Assembly (NCBI RefSeq): GCF_004341105.1
Contig: NZ_SLZK01000008.1
Span: forward strand, 62,001 to 126,000
Direction of reading: 5' to 3'
Length of the DNA: 64,000 nt
DNA from: Rhizobium sp. BK418
Lineage (GTDB): Bacteria; Pseudomonadota; Alphaproteobacteria; Rhizobiales; Rhizobiaceae
Shown here: piece after piece, positions 24,530 through 32,450 of the stretch
Layout of the letters: each line of letters opens with the position of its first letter
Numbering within the stretch: position 1 is the stretch's first letter
Made by a program: the position numbers and the translations under genes
The notes under the pieces: model-generated
Databases searched by the model: none
Told to the model about the DNA's origin: nothing
Seen by the model: only the letters and a program-made list of their open reading frames with translations

Positions 24530-25048
24530 ATGCATGCAGCCAGCAACAAGTCAGCGGAAGTCGCCTTCAAGCCCCTCCTCCGGTTCGAGATGGACATGGC
24601 GACATTTCTTTCCGACTGGCAGCATTGCGATCAACTGTCGACGTTCATGGCGCGGATGATCAGCCACAATCGCAGCGATCCGATCCGCCATTCGAACCTC
24701 TTCTCGTTTGCTCTCAATGAATTGTTGGAAGTATCGTTTCGCGGTGGATCTGCGCGGGGATTGATCGACTGTGCCGTCTATCGATACGACGCGACGGAAC
24801 GTGTGAGGCTCAGTTTCACCTGCCCCGCCGGACAGCGGGAGTTCTATCGCGAGGCGGTGTCGAGATCCCGACAGGAAGATGCGATAGCACGTTATCTCAG
24901 TGCGATTTCAATCGATCAGACGCCAAACAGGGAGGTCATGCTTCTTGATCTGGCAATCAATTTCGATGCTCGCCTCGACCTGGAGGAACCCACTGCAGCC
25001 AGCATCACATTGGTCGTCGACCTGCCGCTTGAAGGAAACATGCGTTGA
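24530..25048 (+). CDS. Small signalling protein with possible GHKL-like N-box
   Basis: A 172-residue cytoplasmic protein of no named family that I recognise. The segment SNLFSFALNELLEVSFRGGSARGLID near residue 45 resembles the N-box of GHKL ATPases, and its size fits anti-sigma-like partner-switch kinases, but no G-box is evident. ATG 24530 is preferred since GGAGGAGGAAAC lies just upstream; a GTG at 24476 would overlap the GGDEF-EAL stop by 4 bases. It lies within an operon of STAS, phosphatase and ATPase proteins, so a regulatory role in partner switching is plausible but inferred. Confidence 0.6.
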   Translation: MHAASNKSAEVAFKPLLRFEMDMATFLSDWQHCDQLSTFMARMISHNRSDPIRHSNLFSFALNELLEVSFRGGSARGLIDCAVYRYDATERVRLSFTCPAGQREFYREAVSRSRQEDAIARYLSAISIDQTPNREVMLLDLAINFDARLDLEEPTAASITLVVDLPLEGNMR

Positions 25049-26211
25049 ACACAACACCCTTCTTTGCAGACTTCGACTCCAAAAGCCAGGAATTCGTCCT
25101 GGCTGGCGTGATCCGACCACATTCCGTCGATGAGATCGCCGCCAGCATTTTCATGCTCAAGGAGGCGATCGATGATGTGCGAGGGGTTCTTTACATCAAC
25201 GTAAAGCGCCTCGTTCAGATGAATAACACCGCCTTTCAGGCCTTTGCCCGCGTCGTGCTGGACACCTGCCGAACAAGATCCGATCTTCGTTTCGTTGTCG
25301 TGACGTCAAGCGTCGTTGGCTGGACCGGGCGCATGTTCAAACATCTGAGCAACATTGAGCCGCGAGTAACGGTGGAGGTCTACGATTCCGGGTTTTATCC
25401 CGGCCAGAGCTTCGTCGAGGATACGAGCTTCATTCCGATATTGCGCACACAAACCAGGATGACCTGGCGCCACGAGCGCTCGATCCTTTCCCGTCACGGC
25501 ATGCGACCAGGAATCGTGATGGCCGATATTTGCTGCGGCATTGGTGATTTCGCCATGCTTGTCAAAAAAGAGTTCCGGCCAACGCGGATCGTGGCGCTCG
25601 ACCATTCCCAGGCAAGTCTCGCCTATGCGCGCGAGGTCGCCGCCAGCTTCAGTGTTGCCGATATCGAATATACTTACGGCGATGCCTCCGAGATGCTGCT
25701 CGAAGACAACCAGTTCGACCTGGTCACCTGCCGTCATTCGCTTCAGATATTCAACCGGCCGGATGTGCTTCTGAAAGAGCTTCTCCGGATCTGCAAGCCG
25801 GGCGGGAGGGTATACATAACAAACGAGAAGAATTCGCATTGCCTGGGCGAACCCTGCTCACAGAGCATTCAATGGACGTATAATGAAGTGGCAAAGCTAT
25901 TCAGCCACTTCGAAATGGACGTGGAACTCGGCCCGAAAAGCCGCCGATATCTCACCGACGCTGGCTTTGAGGATATTCTCGTCGAATCCTTCATGGTCAC
26001 CAATCTCGATGGAGATCCGCAGGATTTCGCCGACGTTATCGCAGCCTGGGAGAATGTCTATGCCGGACAAATGGCTGTCAAGCGCGGGGATCCTCCCGAA
26101 TTCATAGAACGCTTCCGGCAGGGTTTCAGGGACCACATCTTTGCTGCCCTTCATCCCAAGGGCTATGCCGGCTGGCCAATCTGGGCGGCGTCCGGACGCA
26201 AACCGTCATGA
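25045..26211 (+). CDS. STAS-like domain fused to SAM-dependent methyltransferase
   Basis: A 388-residue protein. Residues about 1-130 look like a STAS/slr1659-type antagonist domain (FVLAGVIRPHSVDEIAASIFMLKEAI, then LYINVKRLVQMNNTAFQAFARVV). Residues about 150-300 are a class I methyltransferase with motif I VMADICCGIGDFAML, an acidic motif II in IVALDHSQASLAYAREV, and CKPGGRVYITNEKN. A C-terminal extension of about 80 residues follows. The start is TTG at 25045, overlapping the upstream stop (TTGA); GAAGGAAAC sits upstream. The methyl acceptor is unknown. The fusion suggests that methylation and partner switching are linked. Confidence 0.72.
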   Translation: MNTTPFFADFDSKSQEFVLAGVIRPHSVDEIAASIFMLKEAIDDVRGVLYINVKRLVQMNNTAFQAFARVVLDTCRTRSDLRFVVVTSSVVGWTGRMFKHLSNIEPRVTVEVYDSGFYPGQSFVEDTSFIPILRTQTRMTWRHERSILSRHGMRPGIVMADICCGIGDFAMLVKKEFRPTRIVALDHSQASLAYAREVAASFSVADIEYTYGDASEMLLEDNQFDLVTCRHSLQIFNRPDVLLKELLRICKPGGRVYITNEKNSHCLGEPCSQSIQWTYNEVAKLFSHFEMDVELGPKSRRYLTDAGFEDILVESFMVTNLDGDPQDFADVIAAWENVYAGQMAVKRGDPPEFIERFRQGFRDHIFAALHPKGYAGWPIWAASGRKPS

Positions 26212-28568
26212 GCACACCCGCTCGAGGGACCGCACCTTTTGGCTTGCACTCGTTTCGCGCGAAGTTCGTCTTCGTTGTCGGAAGCGCCGTACTCTTCGAC
26301 CTTTTGGTAACCGGCGGCCTGGCGCTTTGGAATGTGCAAAGGCTCTCGCGTGATGCCGCCGCCGAGGTCGGCCAAGGTTTGGAGGAAGCCAACCAAGGCT
26401 ATATCCGTTCCTATGCGGAAACGACGGCCGAACACGTCAACCTGCTCCTCAACCAGGTCCATTCCGATGTCAGCACGTTGGCCGGCGTTCTTCAGGCCCA
26501 GATCGATCACCCCTCGAGAAAAGCCAGGATTGGCCAGGCGATGGCTCTCGGTTCTCCAGGATCCACCAAGGTCTTTTACGATGTGAACGGAGGATGGGCA
26601 CAGAACCTGCCCGGCTCACCTTCCGTCGTCAGCGTCTGGGGATATCTCCTGGGATCCGATCACCTTCCATTGCCGGAGGTCGAGAAGGACATCGAAACCA
26701 GTGCAGTTCTCGACCTGGTTGCGCCAAGTCTCCTGTCGGACGGTCTGTCGAAGCTTCAGATGTACTATATCGGCCCGATGGAGCGTCCGATTTTCCGCAC
26801 AACGCCCTATACGGCCCAGGCCCAGACGTTCGACAGGCTCTATCCTGGGCACAACAGCGCGGCGTTCTGGACCTTCTTCTTTCCCGGGCTTTATGAGTCG
26901 TGGGAGCAATGGGGCAAGGACAGAGGGCAGCGCCCGGTCGACAGTGACATCACGCAGACGGCCCCTTATACGGATGCAATCACGGGAAAGCTCATCGTCA
27001 GCTTCTTTCAACCGCTCTGGTCCCGTGATCGGACGAAAGTCGCAGGCGCCGCCGGAACCGATATCACGCTCGACCAGCTTGCTGGAATCATCGAGAGCGT
27101 CAAGGTTGCCAGCAGCGGCTTCGGATTTCTGGCCATGTCGGACGGCAACGTGGTCGCCATCAATCCGACGGGTGAGAAAATCATCGGCCTTCAGGCATCA
27201 AATAATCAAGGCGGCGAGGGTGTCACGGGCCTAAACCGTTCACTGAAGGCAAGCCGGCAGCCGGAAGTCGCCCAATTACCGCTGGGCGAAGATGGTCTGT
27301 TGCGGCATATTCGCCTTGATGAAAATGGCGAAAAGGTTCCCTATCTCGTTGTCTTGAAGCAGCTGCGGCCGACGAACCTATGGCTTTCCGGCCCTGTCAG
27401 ACGCGAAGCCATGCTGCTCGGCATCGTCGTGCCGGAGCGCGAGATTTATGCCTCGCTCTTTGCTGCACAGGCCGGAATTTCACAGGCGACCAATCGGATT
27501 CTGATCTACCAGATTCTGGCACTCCTCGTATCGCTGTGCTTTGTCATCACAGCCGTTTTTGCCATATCGAAGCGCATCACCAGGGGCATCAGTTCGCTCG
27601 CCGAAGCCGCCAAACGCATTCAGGCCAAGGATTATTCCGTCAGGGTGGACATCCCGACGCATGATGAAGTCGGCGAAGCGGGAACGGCCTTCAACCGCAT
27701 GGCGGAACAGATTAGTTTCCACACGGAAAATCTCGAGCAGCTCGTCGAGGACAGAACAAAGGAGATCGAAGAGGCGAACCTACAGATCTCCACTTTGAAC
27801 CAACAGTTACGCAGCGAAAACCTGCGCCTTGGCGCGGAGCTTGCGGTTGCGCGCCGCATCCAGATGATGGTTCTTCCCAAAGCCGGCGAATTGGAGGAGA
27901 TCTCGGATCTGGAGATCGCAGCCTACATGCGTCCGGCAGACGAGGTCGGGGGCGATTACTACGATGTCCTGAGGGAAGGAACGCGGTTGAAGATCGGCAT
28001 CGGCGACGTTACGGGACACGGCCTGGAAAGCGGTGTTTTGATGCTGATGGTCCAGTCGATTGCGCGGGCATTGCAGGAAGCTGGCGACATGGAGCCCTCG
28101 CAGTTTCTGAACAGGGTGAACCGCGCCATCTATAAGAACCTCGTCAGGACCAGCACAAACAAGCATCTTTCCCTCGCCTTCCTGGACTACGACGGCAGAC
28201 GCCTGACACTTTCGGGCCAGCACGAAGAACTGATCGTCGTTCGCAAATTCGGAAAGGTGGAGCGGATCGATACGCTTGACCTCGGCCTGCCGATCGGCCT
28301 GGAGCCGGATATTTCGTCCTTCGTGGCAACGCGCGAGGTGTCCTTCGACCGCGACGATATAATCGTTCTGCATACGGATGGCGTGACGGAAGCCGAGGAT
28401 CGTAACGGAGAACTCTTTGGTATCGAGCGGCTTTGCGAAAGCGCCGGTCGGCGATACGGCTTGAGCGCCGAGGACGTCAAGGCCGGGATCATCGAGGATT
28501 TGATGGCGCATATCGGCACGCAGAAGATCCATGACGATATCACACTCGTGGTTATGAGACACAGGTGA
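26208..28568 (+). CDS. Membrane sensor phosphatase: extracytoplasmic sensor, HAMP, SpoIIE/RsbU PP2C
   Basis: A 786-residue protein. TM1 lies at about 20-42 (FVFVVGSAVLFDLLVTGGLAL) and a large periplasmic sensor, Cache-like, at 45-425. TM2 is at about 430-452 (ILALLVSLCFVITAVFA), followed by HAMP to about 510 and a coiled coil to about 550. The PP2C domain spans about 555-786, with metal-site motifs ADEVGGDYYDV, IGDVTGHG, LHTDGVTEAED and DDITLVV. It would dephosphorylate STAS proteins such as those encoded at 25045 and 29148. ATGA overlap with the methyltransferase gene. Confidence 0.9.
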   Translation: MSTPARGTAPFGLHSFRAKFVFVVGSAVLFDLLVTGGLALWNVQRLSRDAAAEVGQGLEEANQGYIRSYAETTAEHVNLLLNQVHSDVSTLAGVLQAQIDHPSRKARIGQAMALGSPGSTKVFYDVNGGWAQNLPGSPSVVSVWGYLLGSDHLPLPEVEKDIETSAVLDLVAPSLLSDGLSKLQMYYIGPMERPIFRTTPYTAQAQTFDRLYPGHNSAAFWTFFFPGLYESWEQWGKDRGQRPVDSDITQTAPYTDAITGKLIVSFFQPLWSRDRTKVAGAAGTDITLDQLAGIIESVKVASSGFGFLAMSDGNVVAINPTGEKIIGLQASNNQGGEGVTGLNRSLKASRQPEVAQLPLGEDGLLRHIRLDENGEKVPYLVVLKQLRPTNLWLSGPVRREAMLLGIVVPEREIYASLFAAQAGISQATNRILIYQILALLVSLCFVITAVFAISKRITRGISSLAEAAKRIQAKDYSVRVDIPTHDEVGEAGTAFNRMAEQISFHTENLEQLVEDRTKEIEEANLQISTLNQQLRSENLRLGAELAVARRIQMMVLPKAGELEEISDLEIAAYMRPADEVGGDYYDVLREGTRLKIGIGDVTGHGLESGVLMLMVQSIARALQEAGDMEPSQFLNRVNRAIYKNLVRTSTNKHLSLAFLDYDGRRLTLSGQHEELIVVRKFGKVERIDTLDLGLPIGLEPDISSFVATREVSFDRDDIIVLHTDGVTEAEDRNGELFGIERLCESAGRRYGLSAEDVKAGIIEDLMAHIGTQKIHDDITLVVMRHR

Positions 28569-28572
28569 ACGA

Positions 28573-29133
28573 ATGACGACCTTGTATGGATTGGAAGATC
28601 TGGCGACTGGAACAAACGAAAATGTCACAAGGTTACGCCTTTTTGAGGGCCCCCTCGATCTCGGCTGGAAACATTGCGCGATTACGTCGGATTTCGTCGC
28701 CGAGGTCGTGGCCTTGCGCTACCGCACATCCCGCAGCCTCTACAGGGAGGTCAGGCACAATGTCAGCTATCTGACGAACGAGCTTGTCGAGAACGCAGTA
28801 AAATTCCGTGCAGCCGGCGAGATTGTCATAGAGGCTTCGGTTGGGAACAATGTCTTCCGCGCCAAAGTCTCCAATCTTGTCGATGAGCAAACATCCCGGC
28901 AGTTCCAGCACTTGCTGTCGGAAATCACGATAGGCGACCCGAGCGAGCTGCTCATCAGGCGAATTGAGGCGAATGCAATTGGCACAAATGTGACCGGCTC
29001 AGGTCTCGGACTTCTGACCCTCATGAGCGATTATGGCGCTCATTTTGCGTGGGTTTTTGGAGCAGGCAAGCCAGACGGCAGAATTCCGCTGGAAACCTAC
29101 GCATCCATCACAGTTCCAGATGCAGCGAATTGA
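28573..29133 (+). CDS. GHKL ATPase-like regulator (slr1658-type)
   Basis: A 186-residue protein with a histidine-kinase-like ATPase fold. The N-box is SYLTNELVENAVKF near residue 65, and the G-box is GTNVTGSGLGLLTLMSDYG near residue 137. It fits the slr1658-type regulator family found beside STAS partners and SpoIIE phosphatases, and acts presumably as the anti-factor or STAS kinase of the switch. It begins 4 bases after the phosphatase gene; its stop overlaps an ATG of the next frame (TGATG). The binding target is not identifiable from sequence. Confidence 0.78.
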   Translation: MTTLYGLEDLATGTNENVTRLRLFEGPLDLGWKHCAITSDFVAEVVALRYRTSRSLYREVRHNVSYLTNELVENAVKFRAAGEIVIEASVGNNVFRAKVSNLVDEQTSRQFQHLLSEITIGDPSELLIRRIEANAIGTNVTGSGLGLLTLMSDYGAHFAWVFGAGKPDGRIPLETYASITVPDAAN

Positions 29134-29147
29134 TGAGAGAGGTCGAT

Positions 29148-29486
29148 ATGGAAATCAAGGAAGAAGAATATCGCGTCTGGTCGGAAGGTACGGAAATCTA
29201 CTTCGATGGGATCATGCGGCTGCCCAGCACGGAGGCCTACGCGCCCATTTTTTCCCTTGTCGTGAATATTCTGGACGCCAAACCGGATCGCGTCACCATC
29301 GACCTCACGGGTCTACAATTTCTCAATTCATCCGGAATCAACCTGCTCGCGAAGCTCACGATTGAGGTTCGCAACAAGCCGAATGTTCAATTCACGGTGC
29401 GCGGAAGCTCGGAATATCCCTGGCAGTCGAAGTCGCTTCCGAACTTGAAGAAATTGCACCCGGGGGTAGATCTCAGACTTAGTTAA
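29148..29486 (+). CDS. STAS-domain regulator (slr1659-type)
   Basis: A 112-residue STAS protein. The core VTIDLTGLQFLNSSGINLLAKL has the serine (LNSSGI) normally phosphorylated in anti-sigma antagonists, and the ending PNLKKLHPGVDL suits slr1659-like proteins. ATG 29148 has GAGAGG just upstream; an ATG at 29133, overlapping the previous stop, is the alternative. It closes the operon and is the likely substrate of the SpoIIE phosphatase and the GHKL protein. The phosphorylation cycle is inferred from family knowledge. Confidence 0.8.
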   Translation: MEIKEEEYRVWSEGTEIYFDGIMRLPSTEAYAPIFSLVVNILDAKPDRVTIDLTGLQFLNSSGINLLAKLTIEVRNKPNVQFTVRGSSEYPWQSKSLPNLKKLHPGVDLRLS

Positions 29487-29492
29487 GACAAA

Positions 29493-29509
29493 GCTGACAT
29501 CGAGTCAGC
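29493..29509. terminator. Hairpin between convergent genes
   Basis: GCTGAC and GTCAGC form a 6-base stem around ATCGA, between the STAS gene end and the convergent AraC gene end. Short stem, no T-run; a weak bidirectional terminator at best. Confidence 0.35.
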
Positions 29510-30653
29510 CTGCAGGCGTCAGCCAATCGCCGATCGTTGTCCCATGAATCCGTGTGGAACGCGCAGCCGGAACCGCCGGGCGCTCAGTCGCCGCGCTTTT
29601 TCGGATCTCACGGGGGCTGGACCCGAATTCGTGACTGAAAGCGCGCGTAAAATTGGCAGCGGCGTCAAAACCGGTCGCTTCCGCAATCTCCGAGATCGGC
29701 CTGTTGTCGGCAGGATTGCTGAGATCCGCATATGCCTGCAGCAATCGACGTTTGCGAATGTAGTTGGAGACGCCCCCGTTCGCTTCGAACAATTGGTAGA
29801 GCCGCGTGCGCGAGATGCCCAAGGCACGGCACATGATGTCAGGTGTCAAATTGTTTGAATGGAGGTTGAGGTGAATGTAGCGGTGCGCCCGCTCCATCAT
29901 TCCCATACTGGTCTGGATCTGACCAGTTTGCGGCCTTGAGGACGACACGGCGCATGCGACGACCATGTCGGAGATGGTTTGCACGATCCGGGGCACCTCC
30001 CCTGCCGCCAGATTGCTCAACTTCGTTTCAAGATCCGTCATATAGGTCGTGAGTAGCTCGGCCAGGCTGCCGGACAGAAGCGTGTTGTTGGCGCCCTGGA
30101 GAAGGCTCGCATTCGCAGCCAACAATTCATAGGGCAGGAAGACAAGCACCGCGACTGAATCAATCATCCGCCCGCGATGGGGATAACCGAGGGATCTGAA
30201 AAATACGTCGCCGGGACCGGCCTCCGTGACGTGACGGCTGACCTCCGTCCAGACCCGGCCGCTGTGAAGCAGGCCGACGTTCCAATGGTCGATCGGGCTC
30301 GATCGCAGCGTGGCTTGATCGCGAATATAGCTGTGAGCCTGCGTGCGCTGCTGGACGATGAGTATGTCGCCGACATGCCAGCCGATCTGTTCGGCAAGAA
30401 AGCCGTCGTCGGGTGATTTTTCGTCCGGCAGGTGAACGTCGACGAGCGGCGCCATATGCGCACGCCAGGCCTGGAACTGGTCTTTTGGTGGCAGATCCTG
30501 TGTGGAGAAACGTAAGGGCACCAGCGCGGGCGCAATATCCAGGCGGCGCTCCTTCTCCATGGCCGGTTCGCGCGGCCAGCGCCGTCGCTCCATGTGGGCC
30601 GGCCACTTCTGTCCAGCGGCGCGGTCATCTCCCGGTTCGGACTCCGTATCCAT
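29505..30653 (-). CDS. AraC-family transcriptional regulator
   Basis: A 382-residue regulator. The N-terminal effector domain, AraC-binding-like (about 45-225), includes PKDQFQAWRAHMAPL and HWNVGLLHSG. The C-terminal double helix-turn-helix (about 265-365) includes TPDIMCRALGISRTRLYQLFEANGGVSNYIRKRRL and ISEIAEATGFDAAANFTRAFSHEFGSSPREIRK, a textbook AraC signature. ATG 30653 is chosen because GGAGG stands 6 bases upstream; in-frame ATGs exist at 30671 and 30560. It is convergent with the signalling operon. The inducer and targets are unknown; the long upstream non-coding region may be its target. Confidence 0.87.
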   Translation of the reverse strand: MDTESEPGDDRAAGQKWPAHMERRRWPREPAMEKERRLDIAPALVPLRFSTQDLPPKDQFQAWRAHMAPLVDVHLPDEKSPDDGFLAEQIGWHVGDILIVQQRTQAHSYIRDQATLRSSPIDHWNVGLLHSGRVWTEVSRHVTEAGPGDVFFRSLGYPHRGRMIDSVAVLVFLPYELLAANASLLQGANNTLLSGSLAELLTTYMTDLETKLSNLAAGEVPRIVQTISDMVVACAVSSSRPQTGQIQTSMGMMERAHRYIHLNLHSNNLTPDIMCRALGISRTRLYQLFEANGGVSNYIRKRRLLQAYADLSNPADNRPISEIAEATGFDAAANFTRAFSHEFGSSPREIRKSAATERPAVPAARSTRIHGTTIGDWLTPAG

Positions 30654-31310
30654 CCAATTCCTCCAGCGCACAAGCCGATCCGGCTGCTGAAATTGAGAGG
30701 AAATAATCGTTCTGGCGGATGAGACCTCCGCATTGCCGCCTGAAAAGGAGGTGGCTGAACGTCACGTGCATAAGCTATTTATCATGTTCTTTTGCGAGCA
30801 GAAATGTACGGAACGATAATTTTCAGGATGCACGGATAACGACAATTGCGTCCCGGTCCTGTATCTAAATAAGCGATGATGAATTCCGAATAAAATTCGG
30901 AAATTCCAAAATATTCATGAGCAAGCGCGATGTAGTTTCAAGGGTGCGATGGACGCGAAGCGACAGTTATTCAATATAAAACGGGAACATGGGAGTATAG
31001 TCGTAACCATCTGAGTCATATTCGTGCATTCTCTGCACAATCTTCGGTCGATGACCGAGATTTTTCGTCATACAACCTTCCGTCACCGTGCGGAATTCTT
31101 GCCGCCGGTGATGCAGGTTTCCTCGGATTCAATTATGCAAGACGCTCCTGACGCCGATCGATGGTGACGGCAGAGCGAGGGGTTGCGCGCAGCGGTAGCG
31201 CCATCTGTGTCAGTGCGTAATGACGCGACCTTGCACGCAACCCTTACTATTCTACCGGTTAGCGAATTTCATGCGAAGCTGCCCTTTCTTGTGGCAGAAC
31301 GGAGGCTACG
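30654..31310. other. Long non-coding region (about 650 bases), AT-rich
   Basis: No coding frame with family resemblance. The part 30760-31050 is markedly AT-richer than its surroundings (for example aattccgaataaaattcgga near 30881) and holds short inverted repeats such as CCGAATAAAATTCGG. It separates the AraC gene from the small ORF at 31311 and is a plausible promoter or small-RNA region, but nothing specific can be assigned. Confidence 0.4.
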
Positions 31311-31511
31311 ATGACCACCACATGCGATGAGAAACAGATTGAATTGACACCGATTTCGAGCTGCAGAAGAGCGGTCGAAATCGCGATGGTGGAAATGCTC
31401 GTCAATTTGCAGAAGCGTGGATGGTCGGCAGCGGAACTGGCGCTGGCGCTCGCAGACGCCTCAGAAGATCTTGTCATGCTGATCGCGACGAAAAAACTTA
31501 GAACGCATTAA
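31311..31511 (+). CDS. Small hypothetical protein (66 aa)
   Basis: A 66-residue soluble protein starting MTTTCDEKQIELTPISS, with a helical middle (EIAMVEMLVNLQKRGWSAAELALALADASEDLVMLIA). A strong ribosome site, CGGAGG, lies 6 bases before the ATG, so expression is likely. No named family recognised. It precedes the broken GGDEF gene and the bgsBA-like pair on the same strand and could be part of that unit. Confidence 0.6.
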   Translation: MTTTCDEKQIELTPISSCRRAVEIAMVEMLVNLQKRGWSAAELALALADASEDLVMLIATKKLRTH

Positions 31512-31639
31512 CTAAATGAGCGAGTGAAATTATGCCGTCGCTTGGCTCTCGGGGGCGTCGGCGCAACAGGTGGCGCGGTGAGCGTCATCCTTGTAGCACT
31601 TTTCGAGCGGCGGCGCCGGTCATGCTTGCCAATGTTCTT

Positions 31640-32206
31640 GCGTCCTTCTTGCGGATCTGCTCGAGCGAGAAAAGCAGCGCGTCCGTATGGTGCGTGTGCT
31701 TGAGAATGAGGCAAGCGTCGATCCTTTGACGAAGCTGCCAATCGCCGCGTCTTTCAGCGGGCGGCAGATCGCTGCGCCGTGGAAGCGGGCAATCGCAGGC
31801 GACCTTTTTCCATCAATTTGCTCGACATCGACCACTTCAAGAAGATCAACGATACTTGGGGCACGACGTGGGCGACACTGTGCTCTCGAAGGTCGCTGAC
31901 CTCATCCGCCGGACGGCTCGCAAGAGCGATATCGCCGCCCGTTACGGAGGTGAAGAGATCATAATTCTTCCCCCGGATTCGGAAGAGTACGAGGCATCGA
32001 TCGTCGCCGAGAAAATCCGCCATACGATGGAGGCGGAGAATTTGATTGTCGGCAATGCCGCGATCAAGGTTACTGTCAGCATCGGCGTTGTGGCAGTCAA
32101 ACCAGGCAGTACCAATATTCAGACGACGATCGAGGCCGCGGACAAGGCGCTCTATCGCGCCAAGACCCCAGGCCGTAACCGCGTCGAGCTGGCGAACGCG
32201 GCGTAA
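31640..32206 (+). pseudogene. Diguanylate cyclase (GGDEF), frameshifted twice
   Basis: A GGDEF gene is spread over three frames. Segment one reads LADLLEREKQRVRMVRVLENEASVDPLTKLP. A missing base near 31740 shifts to NRRVFQRAADRC and on to FSINLLDIDHFKKINDTWG. A second missing base near 31855 shifts to HDVGDTVLSKVADLIRR and ARYGGEEIIILPPDSEEYEA, ending at 32206. The active-site motif GGEEI and the rest of the domain are well conserved, which suggests recent inactivation or two sequencing errors. The N-terminal part before 31640 is unclear. It would have made c-di-GMP next to a c-di-GMP-activated synthase. Confidence 0.72.
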
Positions 32207-32450
32207 GAGCGGTGCTTTTGCCGGCTCGATGACGGTACTGCATCGGCGACTGATGCGCCTGGGGTTGGCTGCATGTCGCTTCTTCGCTTTCGGCATCACC
32301 CTAAAATTCAGCGCCCACGCATCTCCCGCCTGGCCATCCCACCGAGAGATATCGACCGCCGCTGACGGTTGTCCGCTAGTTCATGAATGACCTCTTTCTG
32401 CCGCAGGTTTACGACCATCACTTGTCTATTAATTCTCAATGGGTTAGATT

